A DNA stretch of 64,000 nucleotides from DATKWD01 sp963704815 (GCA_963704815.1 CAVPHU010000005.1:186001-250000), one strand, 5' to 3'; shown: positions 42,410-52,224, counted from the stretch's first letter. Made by a program: numbers and translations. Notes: generated by a model not told the origin, from the sequence alone.

Positions 42410-43267
42410 TGAGCCGGAAGCTTCGGGAGGCGGGGCTCGCCGGTCTGTTCCTGTTGCCGTCGGCGATCATCTTCGCCGCGTTCTTCTTCTACCCGATCGG
42501 TCGCATCGTCTACCTGGGCCTCTTCCAGCAGAACCAGACCCGCACGCGACAGCGCTACGTCGGCGTCGAGCAGTACACCGACGTCCTCGGCGGCGACGAG
42601 TTCCGCGACGGGCTGATCATCACGTTGAAGTTCGTCGCCCTCACCGTGCCGGCCGGGCTGGTCCTCGGGGTCCTGCTCGCCGTGGCCGCTCACCGCCGGC
42701 TCAAGGGCATCAAGATCTTCCACGGCATCTTCGCCTCGACCGTGGCCACGTCGGTCGCGGTGGCATCCATCGTGTGGGTGGTCCTGATCAACCCCACGGT
42801 CGGCTACTTCAAGGTCGACTGGCTCCGCGACACCGACATGGCGCTGTTCGGCGGTCGCCCTCAGCTCGATCTGGCAGAACCTCGGCCTCACGTTCATCAT
42901 CGTCATCGCGGGGCTCCAGGCCATCCCCGAAGAGCTGAACGAGGCCGCGACCATCGACGGCATGAGCCCGTTCCGGCGGTTCTTCACCGTCACCCTCCCG
43001 ATGTTGTCGCCGGCGCTGATGTTCCTGGTCGTGGTCCTCACCGTGTTCGCCTTCCAGGCGTTCGCCCAGGTCGACATCCTCACCGACGGCGGGCCGGCCG
43101 GATCGACCGAGACCCTCGTCTTCAAGATCTTCACCCTCCAGCAGGGAGGAGCGATCGGCGAAGGGTCGGTGATGGCCGTCGGGCTGTTCGTCATCACGTT
43201 CGCCGCCGCGCTCGGTCAGTTCGTCCTGCTCGACCGGCGGGTCCACTACGGGAGCGGTCAGTCATGA
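42409..43267 (+). CDS. carbohydrate ABC transporter permease (UgpA-like), frameshifted
   Basis: About 285 codons. The ATG overlaps the TGA of the ATPase gene (TGATG). It starts with a membrane helix after a short basic head (LREAGLAGLFLLPSAIIFAA) and shows about six helices. One extra base near 42860 (ggc-G-gtc) breaks the frame. Beyond it the conserved cytoplasmic EAA loop (EELNEAATIDGMSPFRRFF) contacts the ATPase. The end reads VLLDRRVHYGSGQS. It forms a heterodimeric channel with the next permease. Confidence 0.75.
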
Positions 43268-44160
43268 CCGACCTCGATCTCGCACCCGTCCCCCGGCTCG
43301 GTGAGGTGCAGGGCACCGAGTCGCGCCCGGGCAGCCGCGCCCGGCTCCTCAAGAACTTCGGCTGGTACCTCCTGCTCAGCCTGTTGTCGCTGATCGTGCT
43401 CTTCCCGGTCTGGATGATCCTGATGCGGGCCATCTCGCAACCGATCGCCTACCTGACGGCCGGGCAGCCACCCCGCCCGGTCGACCCTGAATGGGACGTG
43501 TTCAGCCGGGCGTTCAGCCAGGGCGACCTCGGCCGGAAGATGGGCATCAGTGCCGTGGTCACCGTCATCATCGCCACGGCGCAGGTCGATCACCTCGGTG
43601 CTGGCCGCCTACGCCTTCACGTTCCTGCGGTTCCCGTTGCGCCGGGTCGCCTTCGCCCTGTTCATGGCCACCCTGATGCTGCCGATCGAGGTCACCCTCA
43701 TCGCCAACGTCGAGACCGTCCGCGACCTCGGTTGGTTCAACTCGCTCCAAGGCCTCACCGCGCCGTTCCTCGCCGCCGCCTTCGGGACCTTCCTCATCCG
43801 CCAGGGGTTCCTCGGCATCCCGTCCGATCTCCGCGACGCCGCCGAACTCGACGGCTACGGACACCTCGGGTTCCTGTGGAATGTGGCGGTCCCGGTCACC
43901 CGGCCGATCGTCGCGTCCTTCACGGTCATCTCGTTCCTGTCGGCGTGGAACCAGTACCTGTGGCCCAGGGCCATCGTCACCCGCGAAGCCTGGGACACGA
44001 TCCAGATCGCCCTTCCCAAGTTCGCCGGCGAGAACATCAACGAGCTCAACCTCGGCTTCGCCGCCGCGATCATCGCCGCCCTGCCCGATTCTCGCCATCC
44101 TGGTGCTTCTTCCAGCGCCACCTCATCCGCGGCCTCACGGCCGGAGCCGTCAAGGGATAA
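43264..44160 (+). CDS. carbohydrate ABC transporter permease (UgpE-like), three frameshifts
   Basis: About 298 codons. The ATG overlaps the upstream TGA (ATGA). The first helix is WYLLLSLLSLIVLFPVWMIL and the EAA loop reads DLRDAAELDGYGHLGFLW. Extra bases near 43585 (gtc-G-atc), 44086 (ccc-G-att) and 44107 (gtg-C-ttc) shift the frame. When these are removed the protein closes with ILAILVFFQRHLIRGLTAGA before TAA 44160, the standard C-terminus of this family. The intact family ending argues that the shifts are indel errors. Confidence 0.7.
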   Translation: MTDLDLAPVPRLGEVQGTESRPGSRARLLKNFGWYLLLSLLSLIVLFPVWMILMRAISQPIAYLTAGQPPRPVDPEWDVFSRAFSQGDLGRKMGISAVVTVIIATAQVDHLGAGRLRLHVPAVPVAPGRLRPVHGHPDAADRGHPHRQRRDRPRPRLVQLAPRPHRAVPRRRLRDLPHPPGVPRHPVRSPRRRRTRRLRTPRVPVECGGPGHPADRRVLHGHLVPVGVEPVPVAQGHRHPRSLGHDPDRPSQVRRREHQRAQPRLRRRDHRRPARFSPSWCFFQRHLIRGLTAGAVKG

Positions 44161-45643
44161 TGATCACCATGCACATCCTCTCCACCCGATTCATCGCGAC
44201 TACTGGCCGTCACTCATGGCCGGCGCACTCGTGGCCGCCGCCTGTGGCGGCGACTCAGGCGAGGAGGGCAGCGGCGGCGACGGTGGCGATGCCTCGTCGG
44301 TGTGCCCGGTCGATGCCCTGGCCGACGCCGAGGGTCCGGTCGAGATCACGCTCTGGCACACCTACGTCGGGCTCACCAGCCAGCACCCTCAACACCTCGA
44401 CCGACGAGTACAACGCAGCGCAGGACAAGGTGAGGGTCAACATCGAGAACCAGGGCACCGCCTACGAGGAGCTGCTCCGCAAGTACCGCCAGGCCATTCC
44501 CAGCGGTGACCTCCCGAACATCGGCGATCATGGAGGACACCACCACCCAGTTCCTGGCCGACTCGGGCACCGTCGTCCCCGGCGGGGTGTGCGCCGAGGC
44601 CGACGAGTACACCGAGTACGACGACTTCCTGCCGGGAGTCATCGACTTCTACACCGTCGACGGTGTCCTGCAGCCTGCGTCGTTCAACGTCTCGACCGTG
44701 CTCGTCTACTACAACCGCGACCACTTCGAGGCCGCCGGGATCGATCCCGACGACCCGCCGGACACGGTCGAGGAGATGACCGAGTACGCCCGGGAGATCA
44801 AGGATGCCGGGATCGTCGACAAGCCGATGGTGCTCAACATGCAGCCCTGGTTCACCGAGTTCTGGCTGACCGGCGCCGATGAGGGGCTGGTCGACAACGA
44901 GAACGGCCGCGGCGACGGAGACACCACGGCCGGGGCCTTCGACAACGAAGCGACCCGCCAGTTGTTCGGCGAGTTCGAGATCATGCACGACGAAGGCCTG
45001 CTCGACGCCGTGCCCGGCACCGAGGGACAGTTCGACCACTACTTCGCCCTCGGCCTCGAGACCGTCGTCGATGACCGTCGAGACCTCGACCGCGGTGACC
45101 ACGATCAACGGCGTGCTCGAGGGCAACGTCGACCCGGAAGAGCTCGGGACTCGACACCGAGTTGCCGCCCGATCGACGTCAACGTCGACGCCGGGCCGTT
45201 CCCCGGTCTGATCGGGCCCGACCAGGGTCAGCTCGGCGGCGGCGTCTGGTACATGACCAACACCGGGCACGCCCGACGAGGTCCAGGCCGGCGCCTGGGA
45301 CTTCGTCAAGTTCGTCAACCAGCCCGAGAACCAGGCCCTGTGGCACCTCGAGGGCTCGTACCTGCCGGTGCGGCAGGCGACGGTCGACCAGCCAGGAGGT
45401 GCTCGACTTCTGGGCCAACACTCGGCCCGGCAAGTGGCTGCAGACCGCCTACGAGGGTCTCGAGCAGGTCGACCCGGCGTGGCCCGGCCCGCTGATCGGT
45501 CCGTACACCGAGACCCGCAGCGCCGTGCGCGACGCCCTCGACGGCCTGTGTTCGATGGCCAGACCGATCGACGCGGTCATCGCCGAGGCCGACACCAGAC
45601 ATCACCGAATCGATCACGTCCGTACAACGACGACAACTTCTGA
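44160..45643 (+). pseudogene. carbohydrate ABC transporter substrate-binding lipoprotein, about ten frameshifts
   Basis: The ATG overlaps the permease stop (TAATG). Pieces from all three plus-strand frames join into one extracellular solute-binding protein: lipoprotein signal LMAGALVAAACGGD, VEITLWHTYVGLT, NTSTDEYNAAQDKVRVNIEN, STVLVYYNRDHFEAAGID, EMTEYAREIKDAGI, GQLGGGVWYMTNT, WDFVKFVNQPENQALW and FWANTRPGKWLQTAYEGL. About ten single-base insertions (for example near 44201, 44381, 44524, 45068, 45147, 45166, 45267, 45390, 45597) separate them. Codons between the breaks look well conserved, so a damaged consensus sequence is more likely than a dead gene. It would deliver a sugar or glycerol-phosphate to the importer. 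Confidence 0.7.
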
Positions 45644-45658
45644 ATCCGGCCGGACGCG

Positions 45659-45692
45659 AAGGAACCCCGGGCCCTTGATCCCGGGGTTCCTT
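45659..45692. terminator. bidirectional terminator hairpin
   Basis: AAGGAACCCCGGG (45659-45671) pairs perfectly with CCCGGGGTTCCTT (45680-45692) over an 8-nt loop. The 13-bp stem sits between the convergent importer operon and the fasciclin gene and ends in TT/AA on both strands. Confidence 0.8.
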
Positions 45693-45712
45693 GCGACCAG
45701 CAGTGCCTTCGA

Positions 45713-46330
45713 TCAGGGAAGATCGATGGGACGGAGCACGCGGTCCAGGGTGTGGATCACCGAGTCGTTCGACGCCTCGAGGTTGAACGGGAATGTCAGG
45801 CGCGGGTCCCGGTCGTTGGGGTCGGCGTCCTCGAGGCTGATGAAGTTGCGAGTGAGCTCTTGGCCCTGCAGCGTCGGGTACGTCCGCTGACGGAACACCT
45901 CGAACACGTTCAGGCTGCCCGGAGTCACGTGATAGGCGAGCACGGTGAAGAGCGTGTCGTTGTCGACGTTGGTCAGCAGGAACTCGCCGACCGCGGCCTC
46001 GTCGTAGCGTCCGCTGTAGCCGAGGTCCTTGGCGAGCCGGACGAAGGCGGCGTCACGCGGCGCCCACACGGTGATGTCGCCGGTGTTCTGCAGCAGGGCG
46101 GCAACCGTCGTGCCATCGGTGTCGGGAACCACGACGTTGCTCGCCGCCGCGATGAGCAGGTCGTAGTCGAAGCGGTTGCGGTCGGGACCATTGGCGCTGC
46201 TCCTCTCGATGAGGGCGTCGACCACGTTCGCCGGCTTCGACTTGCTTCGACTGTCGGCCGAGGCGGTGGGTGCTGCGAGGGTGATCGCCAGCAACGCGGT
46301 GAGGGCTGCGGCGAGAAGCTTCTTGAGCAT
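45713..46330 (-). CDS. secreted fasciclin-domain protein
   Basis: A 205-residue exported protein with a classical signal peptide (MLKKLLAAALTALLAITLAA, cleavage near ASADS). A fasciclin/FAS1 domain fills the rest, seen in DYDLLIAAASNVV, TVWAPRDAAFVRLAKDLG, LFTVLAYHVTPGSLNV and the closing SNDSVIHTLDRVLRPIDLP, where the YH pair is the family hallmark. FAS1 domains mediate adhesion. AGGAGATCC precedes the ATG. It ends at the shared terminator. Confidence 0.88.
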   Translation of the reverse strand: MLKKLLAAALTALLAITLAAPTASADSRSKSKPANVVDALIERSSANGPDRNRFDYDLLIAAASNVVVPDTDGTTVAALLQNTGDITVWAPRDAAFVRLAKDLGYSGRYDEAAVGEFLLTNVDNDTLFTVLAYHVTPGSLNVFEVFRQRTYPTLQGQELTRNFISLEDADPNDRDPRLTFPFNLEASNDSVIHTLDRVLRPIDLP

Positions 46331-46482
46331 GGGGAGGATCTCCTGGTGTCGCGACGCCGGGCCGTCCGGCGTTCGTTGGCCCTACGGACAGGGCACGTCG
46401 ATCGGATGCACACGATCCATCCGGGCCCGGAGCAGCCACGCCGCCGGCCAACTAGGGTCGGCGCTCCAGCGTCCTTGGGGGA

Positions 46483-46902
46483 TTGGCCTTGGCAGATCCG
46501 CAGTTCTCGCCGCAGGACGACACGCTCGTCGTCCCACCGCGCCATGTCGGTGACCTCGTGGGCCGGAGCACGGTCGACATCGCACCCGGATCGACGCTCC
46601 GGGCCACGATCGCAAAGCTCGTCGACAACGACGTCGGAGTCGTCCTCGTCCGAGACGGCGACCGGACCAGAGGCATCGTCTCCGAGCGCGACCTGATCGA
46701 CTCGGTGCACGAGGACGCCGACCTCGACAGCGAGATCGTCGACGACATCATGCAGCCCGACCTCATCACCATCGACCCCTCGGCCACCGTCGTCGACGCC
46801 GGGCGGATGATGATCGCCCGCGGCGTGCGCCACCTCGTCGTGGAAGGACCCGACGGTGGCGTGGTGTCGATCCGTGCGATCCTGCGTTCGATCCTGAGTT
46901 GA
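46483..46902 (+). CDS. CBS-domain pair protein
   Basis: A 139-residue protein with two CBS motifs: about 20-80 (DIAPGSTLRATIAKLVDN, GIVSERDLI) and about 85-139 (IMQPDLITIDPSATVVDAG, GVRHLVVEG). Standalone CBS pairs bind adenosine nucleotides and act as energy or stress sensors. The start is TTG 46483 after GGGGGA; TTG 46489 is an alternative. Divergent from the fasciclin gene over a 152-bp gap that shows a TAGGGT element but no other gene. Confidence 0.8.
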   Translation: MALADPQFSPQDDTLVVPPRHVGDLVGRSTVDIAPGSTLRATIAKLVDNDVGVVLVRDGDRTRGIVSERDLIDSVHEDADLDSEIVDDIMQPDLITIDPSATVVDAGRMMIARGVRHLVVEGPDGGVVSIRAILRSILS

Positions 46903-46929
46903 CGCCGATTGCCAGGGTGTTGAGACCGA

Positions 46930-48421
46930 TAGTGCGAGGCCGGGCAGATCATCGTGAGCCAGCTCACCTCGATGCTGGCCCGGAGCTCCGACCACACCTT
47001 CACCTCGATCGGCGACCTCGAGCTCTGCGGCGTGCCCGAAGCGGTTCCGGCGATGACGGTCGACTGGGAGCCGGTCCAGATCTCCGGTGCGGTTCCGATG
47101 CCCGATCGCCTCAAGCCCGACATGGACCTCGATATCGCGGGCCGGGCCCAAGAGCTCGAAGCGCTCGGACAGGCCCTCAAGGGCACCGAATCGGGCGACA
47201 AGCGCACCACCTTCCTGGCCGGCGAGCCCGGCATCGGCAAGACGCGACTCAGCAGCGAGCTGGCCGTCGACGCCCACGGCCGAGGCGCCTTGGCGCTCTA
47301 CGGCCGCTGCGACGAGGAGCTGAGCCTCCCCTACCAGCCGTGGGTCGAGGCCGTCGGGTACCTGTTCGAGACCGCCGACGCCGACCTCCTGGAAGAGGTC
47401 GTCCGCCTCCACGGACCCGAGCTCTCGCTGCTCGTGCCGTCGATCCGGCGTCGGTTCCCCGACGTCGAAGTCCCGACCTCCACCGACGCCGAGACCGAGC
47501 GCTATCGCCTCCTGCAGGCGGTCACCTCCATGCTCGCAATCATCTCGGAGAACGACCCGGTGATCGACGTCGTCGGCCAGCGGATCGCACGGCTGGGTGA
47601 GGAGAGCCTCAAGTCGCTGCGGGCGGCCGCGGTGATCGGCAAGGAGTTCGACCTCGAGCTCCTCGCCGAGATCACCGGCACCGACGAGGACGATCTGCTC
47701 GACCTGCTCGAAGCTGCCATCGCCGCCGGCGTCCTGGCCGAGGTTCCCGGTCGCGACGAACGCTTCCGGTTCATGCACACCGTCGCCCGCAACACCCTCG
47801 AAGGCGAGCTGAGCGACGGGCGCAAGCGCCGCATGCACCGCAAGATCGCCGAGGCGCTCGAAGCCTCGATCCGCCTACGAGGCCACCCCTGGGGTTCCCG
47901 CCTACCTGGCGGTCGCGGCGCTCTTCCACGCCGAGGACGGTGACCGAGAGGTGGCCTCGACCCTGTTGGCCGAGGAGAAGGAGCGCGGGTTCGACGACGT
48001 CGTCAACGGCACCTGGTCGACGGGCATGGGGGGCTGGTCCGCCGTGGCCTCGCTCCTGGGCGACACCGAGGCGGCCGCCGTCCTGTACGAGATGCTCGAG
48101 CCGTTCGCTGGGCAGATCATCTGCACCCAGTCGCTCGTCACCCACACGATCTCGGGGTCACTGGGACGCCTGGCGACCACCCTCGGCCGCTACGACGAGG
48201 CCGAGGCACACTTCGCTGCCTCCGAGGAAGTCATCAAGGCCGCCGGAGCCGGCTTCTGCGCCTGCAACGAGGACCTGGCGCGAGCCGAGCTCCATCGGGC
48301 GAAGGGTGACGACGATCAGGCCAAGCACTTCGCCGGCCGCGCGGTGGAGGCCGCCGAGGAGCACGGCTACGCGAGCGTCGAGCGCCGGGCGGCGGCGTTG
48401 CTCACCGACGTGGCCGGCTGA
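46930..48421 (+). pseudogene. decayed cyclase-AAA ATPase regulator (5' truncated, internal deletion, frameshift)
   Basis: It starts inside a class III cyclase domain (CEAGQIIVSQLTSML, then FTSIGDLELCGVPEAVP). The ATPase Walker A follows (GEPGIGKTRLSSELA). After SMLAIISENDPV the sequence jumps straight to VGQRIARLGEESLKSLRAAAVIG, so roughly 150-200 residues including Walker B are missing in frame. A further shift near 47890 leads to the TPR-like tail (SLGRLATTLGRYDEAEAHF) ending at 48421. No catalytic cyclase residues remain. It is a relative of the 25100-28340 gene in advanced decay. The 46954 GTG frame could still be translated. Confidence 0.7.
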
Positions 48422-48427
48422 ACACCC

Positions 48428-49063
48428 TCAGCGGCAGTCGGCGCACACGCCGTCGACCACGATCTGGGCGGGTTTCTCGATGCCACAGACCTCACACAGC
48501 GCATGCTTCACGTCGACGCCCCGCGCCGTGGTGGCGCCCGTCGACTTGGGTTGCGAACGGGGCGGGGGCCGCAACGCCGAGGGGGCCACGTCGGCCTCCT
48601 CGGACACCTCCCACCAGTAGGACTGCTCGGGCAACTCATAGAGGGTCGGTTGGCGGTCGATGTCGACCAGTCGCTCCTCGGGCAGCTCGTCGCGATCGAG
48701 TTGCCCGAACCAGCTGACCTCGCGGTGATGGCGGAAGTCCTTCACCGGCGACGGGTCCACGAAGTCGTAGGGGCCGGCGATCGTCCCGAAGTAGACGATG
48801 CGCGACCCGGCGTGGGGGGTCACGACCAGATCACCGTCGCGAACCTCGTGCACGAAGCGGTGGAGCATCGTGGCGACCTGATCGAGCTTCACCTTGGTGC
48901 CGCCCTTGGCAACCGCTTCGGCGATCTCGGGAACCGTGAGATCGCGGGCGTCGGGGACGGTGTCGTAGCGCAGGGCCGCCACGCCGGCGATCACACAATC
49001 GGTCAGGGCATAGCCGCCTTCTCCGGTCCGGACGAGCCATGCCGTCGCAGATTCGTCACTCAA
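48428..49063 (-). CDS. Mrr/COG4127-type restriction-associated sensor domain with C-terminal zinc ribbon
   Basis: A 211-residue protein. The N-terminal 130 residues read AWLVRTGEGGYAL, MLHRFVHEVRDGDLVVTPHA, VYFGTIAGPYDFV and HHREVSWFGQLDRDELP. This is the PUA-like N-terminal domain I associate with Mrr-cat-superfamily restriction proteins (COG4127). The nuclease half is absent. In its place are a Pro-rich linker and a four-Cys zinc ribbon (CEVCGIEKPAQIVVDGVCADC). It may read modified or damaged DNA without cutting it. TTG 49063 is the only in-frame start that keeps the domain whole. Confidence 0.6.
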   Translation of the reverse strand: MSDESATAWLVRTGEGGYALTDCVIAGVAALRYDTVPDARDLTVPEIAEAVAKGGTKVKLDQVATMLHRFVHEVRDGDLVVTPHAGSRIVYFGTIAGPYDFVDPSPVKDFRHHREVSWFGQLDRDELPEERLVDIDRQPTLYELPEQSYWWEVSEEADVAPSALRPPPRSQPKSTGATTARGVDVKHALCEVCGIEKPAQIVVDGVCADCR

Positions 49064-49111
49064 GGGGTCGTCCCGTCATCGAAGGTCGCGCGAACCACTT
49101 GCTTACCGCAC

Positions 49112-49167
49112 CCGAGGCGCAAACCTTCAGCCCTCGGCAGAAGGGCCGAAGGCCCCTAAGCCTTCGG
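49112..49167 (+). promoter_or_regulatory. structured leader with alternative hairpins upstream of the SH3 lipoprotein
   Basis: CCGAGG (49112-49117) can pair with CCTCGG (49132-49137), and CCGAAGGC (49146-49153) with GCCTTCGG (49160-49167). The second excludes a tighter GGGCC-gaa-GGCCC hairpin at 49143-49155. Mutually exclusive stems 55 nt before the start codon are typical of RNA switches or attenuators, but I match no known class. Confidence 0.35.
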
Positions 49168-49221
49168 TCGGCATCTCGTTACCTTCGAATCGCAGGGTCC
49201 GTTCCTGGGCAGGAGGCCAAC

Positions 49222-50007
49222 ATGCACCGAATTCGGGGTCACAAGCTCGGCATCGTCGTGATCGCGCTGGCCGTGCTGATCGCTGCCTGTGGTGGAGATG
49301 ACGACGAAGATGTCAGCACCACCGACCGGTCCTCCACCACCACATCGACTTCGTCGACCGCCTCGTCGACGTCGTCGACCACCGGGGCAGCGGGGTCCGA
49401 GGCGCCGAACCCTCCCACCCCCACCGCGCTTCCCGGAACGCCCACCGAGTTCGGGCCGCCGGCCGGCGGCACCGTTGCGGTCGCGGGGGTGGCCTTCGAC
49501 GACGTCCTCAACGTCCGCTCAGGACCGGGCACATCGAATCCGGTGGTCGCCACGCTCGGCCCGACCGCCACCGCCCGGGCGACGGGCAACAACCGGCAGC
49601 TCTCGGACAACTCGTTCTGGTACGAGGTCGAGACGGGCGGAGTGACCGGGTGGGCCGGGGCGCCGTTCCTGCTCGGATCCGGATCGACCGATGACATCAC
49701 CTCGCGCGTCATCTCGCAGCTGGGCACTCGTCCCAGCGCACCGAACATGCTCGCGCTCGGACGCACCGTCGCCGACAGCCAGGCCTCCAACGACGTCCAG
49801 TCGAAGATCGTCGTCGTGGTCGCGCCGACGACCGGCGATCTCGGCGAGGTGACCTACGACGTCATCGGCCTCGCCGACGACTCGATCGGCGGTCTGCGGC
49901 TCCACGTGTTCGGCCAGCCGGAGAGTGGCGGCTTCAAGCTGAAGAGCGTCGAGGCGACCTCTCTCTGCTCCCGAGGATTCGGAACCCCCGGCGAGCTCTG
50001 CCCCTGA
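49222..50007 (+). CDS. lipoprotein with bacterial SH3 domain
   Basis: A 261-residue exported protein. The lipoprotein signal LGIVVIALAVLIAAC is followed by a Ser/Thr-rich linker (about 30-75) and an SH3_3 domain (about 85-150: VLNVRSGPGTSNPVVATLGP, FWYEVETGGVTGWAGAPFL). The C-terminal 100 residues are unrecognised and hold two Cys (SLCSRGFGTPGELCP). SH3_3 domains bind cell-wall peptides, so it probably attaches to or monitors the envelope. AGGAGG is 5 nt before the ATG, the strongest ribosome-binding site in the window. Confidence 0.8.
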   Translation: MHRIRGHKLGIVVIALAVLIAACGGDDDEDVSTTDRSSTTTSTSSTASSTSSTTGAAGSEAPNPPTPTALPGTPTEFGPPAGGTVAVAGVAFDDVLNVRSGPGTSNPVVATLGPTATARATGNNRQLSDNSFWYEVETGGVTGWAGAPFLLGSGSTDDITSRVISQLGTRPSAPNMLALGRTVADSQASNDVQSKIVVVVAPTTGDLGEVTYDVIGLADDSIGGLRLHVFGQPESGGFKLKSVEATSLCSRGFGTPGELCP

Positions 50008-50049
50008 GGCCCACGTCGGGTCGGGTCTTGTGCCTTCGGCCCGGTCGCA

Positions 50050-51839
50050 GTGACTCAGGCATGGCAGGGTGCGACCGTGGAAGGGGCAGCAGCCACGATC
50101 GTCGAGCCCCTCCGCGAGGCCGGGGTCCGACGGGGTTCGCTGCTGGCGCTGACGGCCGCGCCGGGAGTCGGCTTCGCCATTGCCGGCGACGGGGTTGCCG
50201 AGACCCATCCGGGCGACGACGCCGCGACGGCTTCGTCGCTCCGAGCGATCGACGAGGCGCTGATGCCGCGCTGGGTGGTATGGAACGAAGGCGAGACGGC
50301 AACGCTGGTCGACCTCGGAGTGCGGCTCCGATCGTGCTGGAACCTCGCCGCAGTCCACCGACTCGCCGTTGGGGGGTGGAAGGCCGACCCACCGCGCATC
50401 TGGGCCCACCACGTTGGACTCGACCCGAGCGGGCTCCCCGATGCCGGCAACGACGACGGTTCGCTCGACCTGTTCACCGCGGCAGCGAGAGCCGAGGGCG
50501 ATCCCGACGACCCAGTCGGCCCCGACGGGCACCTCCGAGCCGATTGGGGCGGACCGCACTGGGGCGCGACTCCGGAGCGACTGCTCGCCTGGGCCGCGAG
50601 CGCTCTCGAGGTGGCGACGGCCCAGGTAGCCGAGCGAGCATCGGTTCCGGCGCGGCCGGCGGCATCGCTCGTCGCCCGATCCGAATCGACCGTCGAACTG
50701 TTGTGCAACGAGTTGCAGGTGGACGGGCTTCCGATGCGACGTCAGGTCGCGGAGGCGATCATCGAGGAACTGGCCGGTCCCCGACCGTCCGACGAACGCG
50801 AGGCCGAGGAGATCCGACGGCGTCGTGACGCGGAGGTGCTGGTGCATGCGCCGGTTCGGACCGACTTCGACCTGCGGAGCCCCGGGCAGGTCAAGTCGCT
50901 GCTCCGGCGGGTGGGCATCGAGGTCCCCGACACTCCGCGTGGCGACTCGAACCGCTCGTCGACCGCCACCCGATCGTCGAGCCATTGCTCCGGTGGCGGA
51001 AGGCGGAGCGCATGTCGACCACCTTCGGCTACGCGTGGCTCGACGAACACCTCGGAGCCGACGGCCGGCTTCGCGGAGCATGGACGGGCTGCGACGGAGC
51101 GGCCGGGCGGATGACGGCATCCGCAGGGATGCACAACATGCCTGCCGAGATGCGGCCGGCGGTGGTGGCCGAGGACGGTCACGTCTTCGTGCGAGCCGAT
51201 CTCGGCCAGGTCGAGCCTCGCGTCCTGGCCGCGGTGTCGGGCGACCCGGAGCTCGCACGGGCCAGCGGCGTCGACGACCTGTACGCCGAGGTGGCCGAGA
51301 CCCTCGGAGTCGAGCGCGAGATCGCCAAGGTCGCAGTGCTCGGGGCGATGTACGGCCAGACGACCGGTCGGGGCGCCCAGGCCCTGGCCGAGCTCCGCAA
51401 GGCCTACCCGGTGTCGATGGACTTCCTCGACGAAGCCGATCGCAAGGCGCGGGGCGGACACGACCTGATCACCTACGGCGGGCGCCGACTCCGCATGGAC
51501 AACCGCGGCGACTTCGAGCTCCCCGAGCAAGCGGCTCGTTCACGGACCGCGGCTCGGGGACGCTACGGACGGAACGCGGTGGTCCAGGGGGCGGCGGCCG
51601 AGTTGTTCAAGATGTGGGCGGTGACGGTGCGATCGAGATCGGCTGGGTTCGGGGCCCGGGTCGTGTTGTGTCTGCACGACGAGCTGCTGGTTCACTCACC
51701 CTCCGAGATGGGCGAGCAGGTGGCGCGACTCGTCGACTCGGCGTTGGACGAAACGGCGCGCCGCTGGGCACCTGACGGGCCGGTCCGGTTCCTCGCTGAC
51801 ACGAGCATCCTCACCCGGTGGGCCGACGCCAAGGATTGA
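50050..51839 (+). CDS. bifunctional 3'-5' exonuclease/DNA polymerase, family A (PolA-like), frameshifted
   Basis: About 596 codons. The C-terminal half has family-A polymerase motifs: motif A VFVRADLGQVEPRVLAAVSG, O-helix/motif B REIAKVAVLGAMYGQTTGRG, and motif C LCLHDELLVHSP with the catalytic HDE. The N-terminal half matches the position of the exonuclease-like domain of the short actinobacterial PolA relatives, but catalytic Asp/Glu residues are not obvious. One base is missing near 50945; beyond it the frame reads WRLEPLVDRHPIVEPLLRWR. It lacks a 5' nuclease domain, so it is not housekeeping PolA. The GTG start is uncertain. Confidence 0.75.
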
Positions 51840-51840
51840 C

Positions 51841-51846
51841 TACGGT
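51841..51846 (+). promoter_or_regulatory. -10 box TACGGT, leaderless-type promoter
   Basis: TACGGT lies 8 nt before the ATG at 51855, directly after the polymerase stop. Confidence 0.35.
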
Positions 51847-51854
51847 CCGCCTCC

Positions 51855-52220
51855 ATGCGAGAGAACGAAGGCATCCGGTTGGTCATCGAGTTCGAGGTCG
51901 GCGACGTCGACCGCTTCCGTGAGATGGCCGAAGCCATGGTCATCTACAGCAGGACCGAACCGGGCACGCTGGTGTACGACTGGTACCTCGACGAGGACAC
52001 CCGTCGGGGCAAGCTCTACGAGGCCTACGTCGACAACGACGCGGTGGTGAGGCACGGCATGGGACCGGTGTTCCTCGAGATCGCACCGAAGTACCTCGAT
52101 GCGCTGACCGTCACGTCGGTCGAGGTGTTCGGCGACGCCAGCGAACTGGCCAAGGGCGGCGACGTGCTGCGCGCGCCCACCGTCTGGTGGGGGCCCGCCT
52201 TCGCGGCGGTCACCGACTGA
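51855..52220 (+). CDS. ABM-domain (antibiotic biosynthesis monooxygenase-like) protein
   Basis: A 121-residue ferredoxin-like alpha/beta protein with the ABM pattern: an opening strand (IRLVIEFEVGD), helix FREMAEAMVIYSRTEPGTLVYDWYLDED, then LYEAYVDNDAVVRHG and the helix-strand end ALTVTSVEVFGDAS. Family members include cofactor-free monooxygenases and heme-degrading enzymes, but many are not enzymes. Two-codon-scale spacing (4 nt) to the next gene suggests co-transcription with the SCO6745-family protein. Confidence 0.7.
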   Translation: MRENEGIRLVIEFEVGDVDRFREMAEAMVIYSRTEPGTLVYDWYLDEDTRRGKLYEAYVDNDAVVRHGMGPVFLEIAPKYLDALTVTSVEVFGDASELAKGGDVLRAPTVWWGPAFAAVTD

Positions 52221-52224
52221 GCTG

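Noticed and set aside
49064..49221. c-di-GMP or c-di-AMP riboswitch
   Set aside because: Short patches recall the consensus, but the required paired elements and spacing cannot be fitted, so only a generic structured leader is reported.
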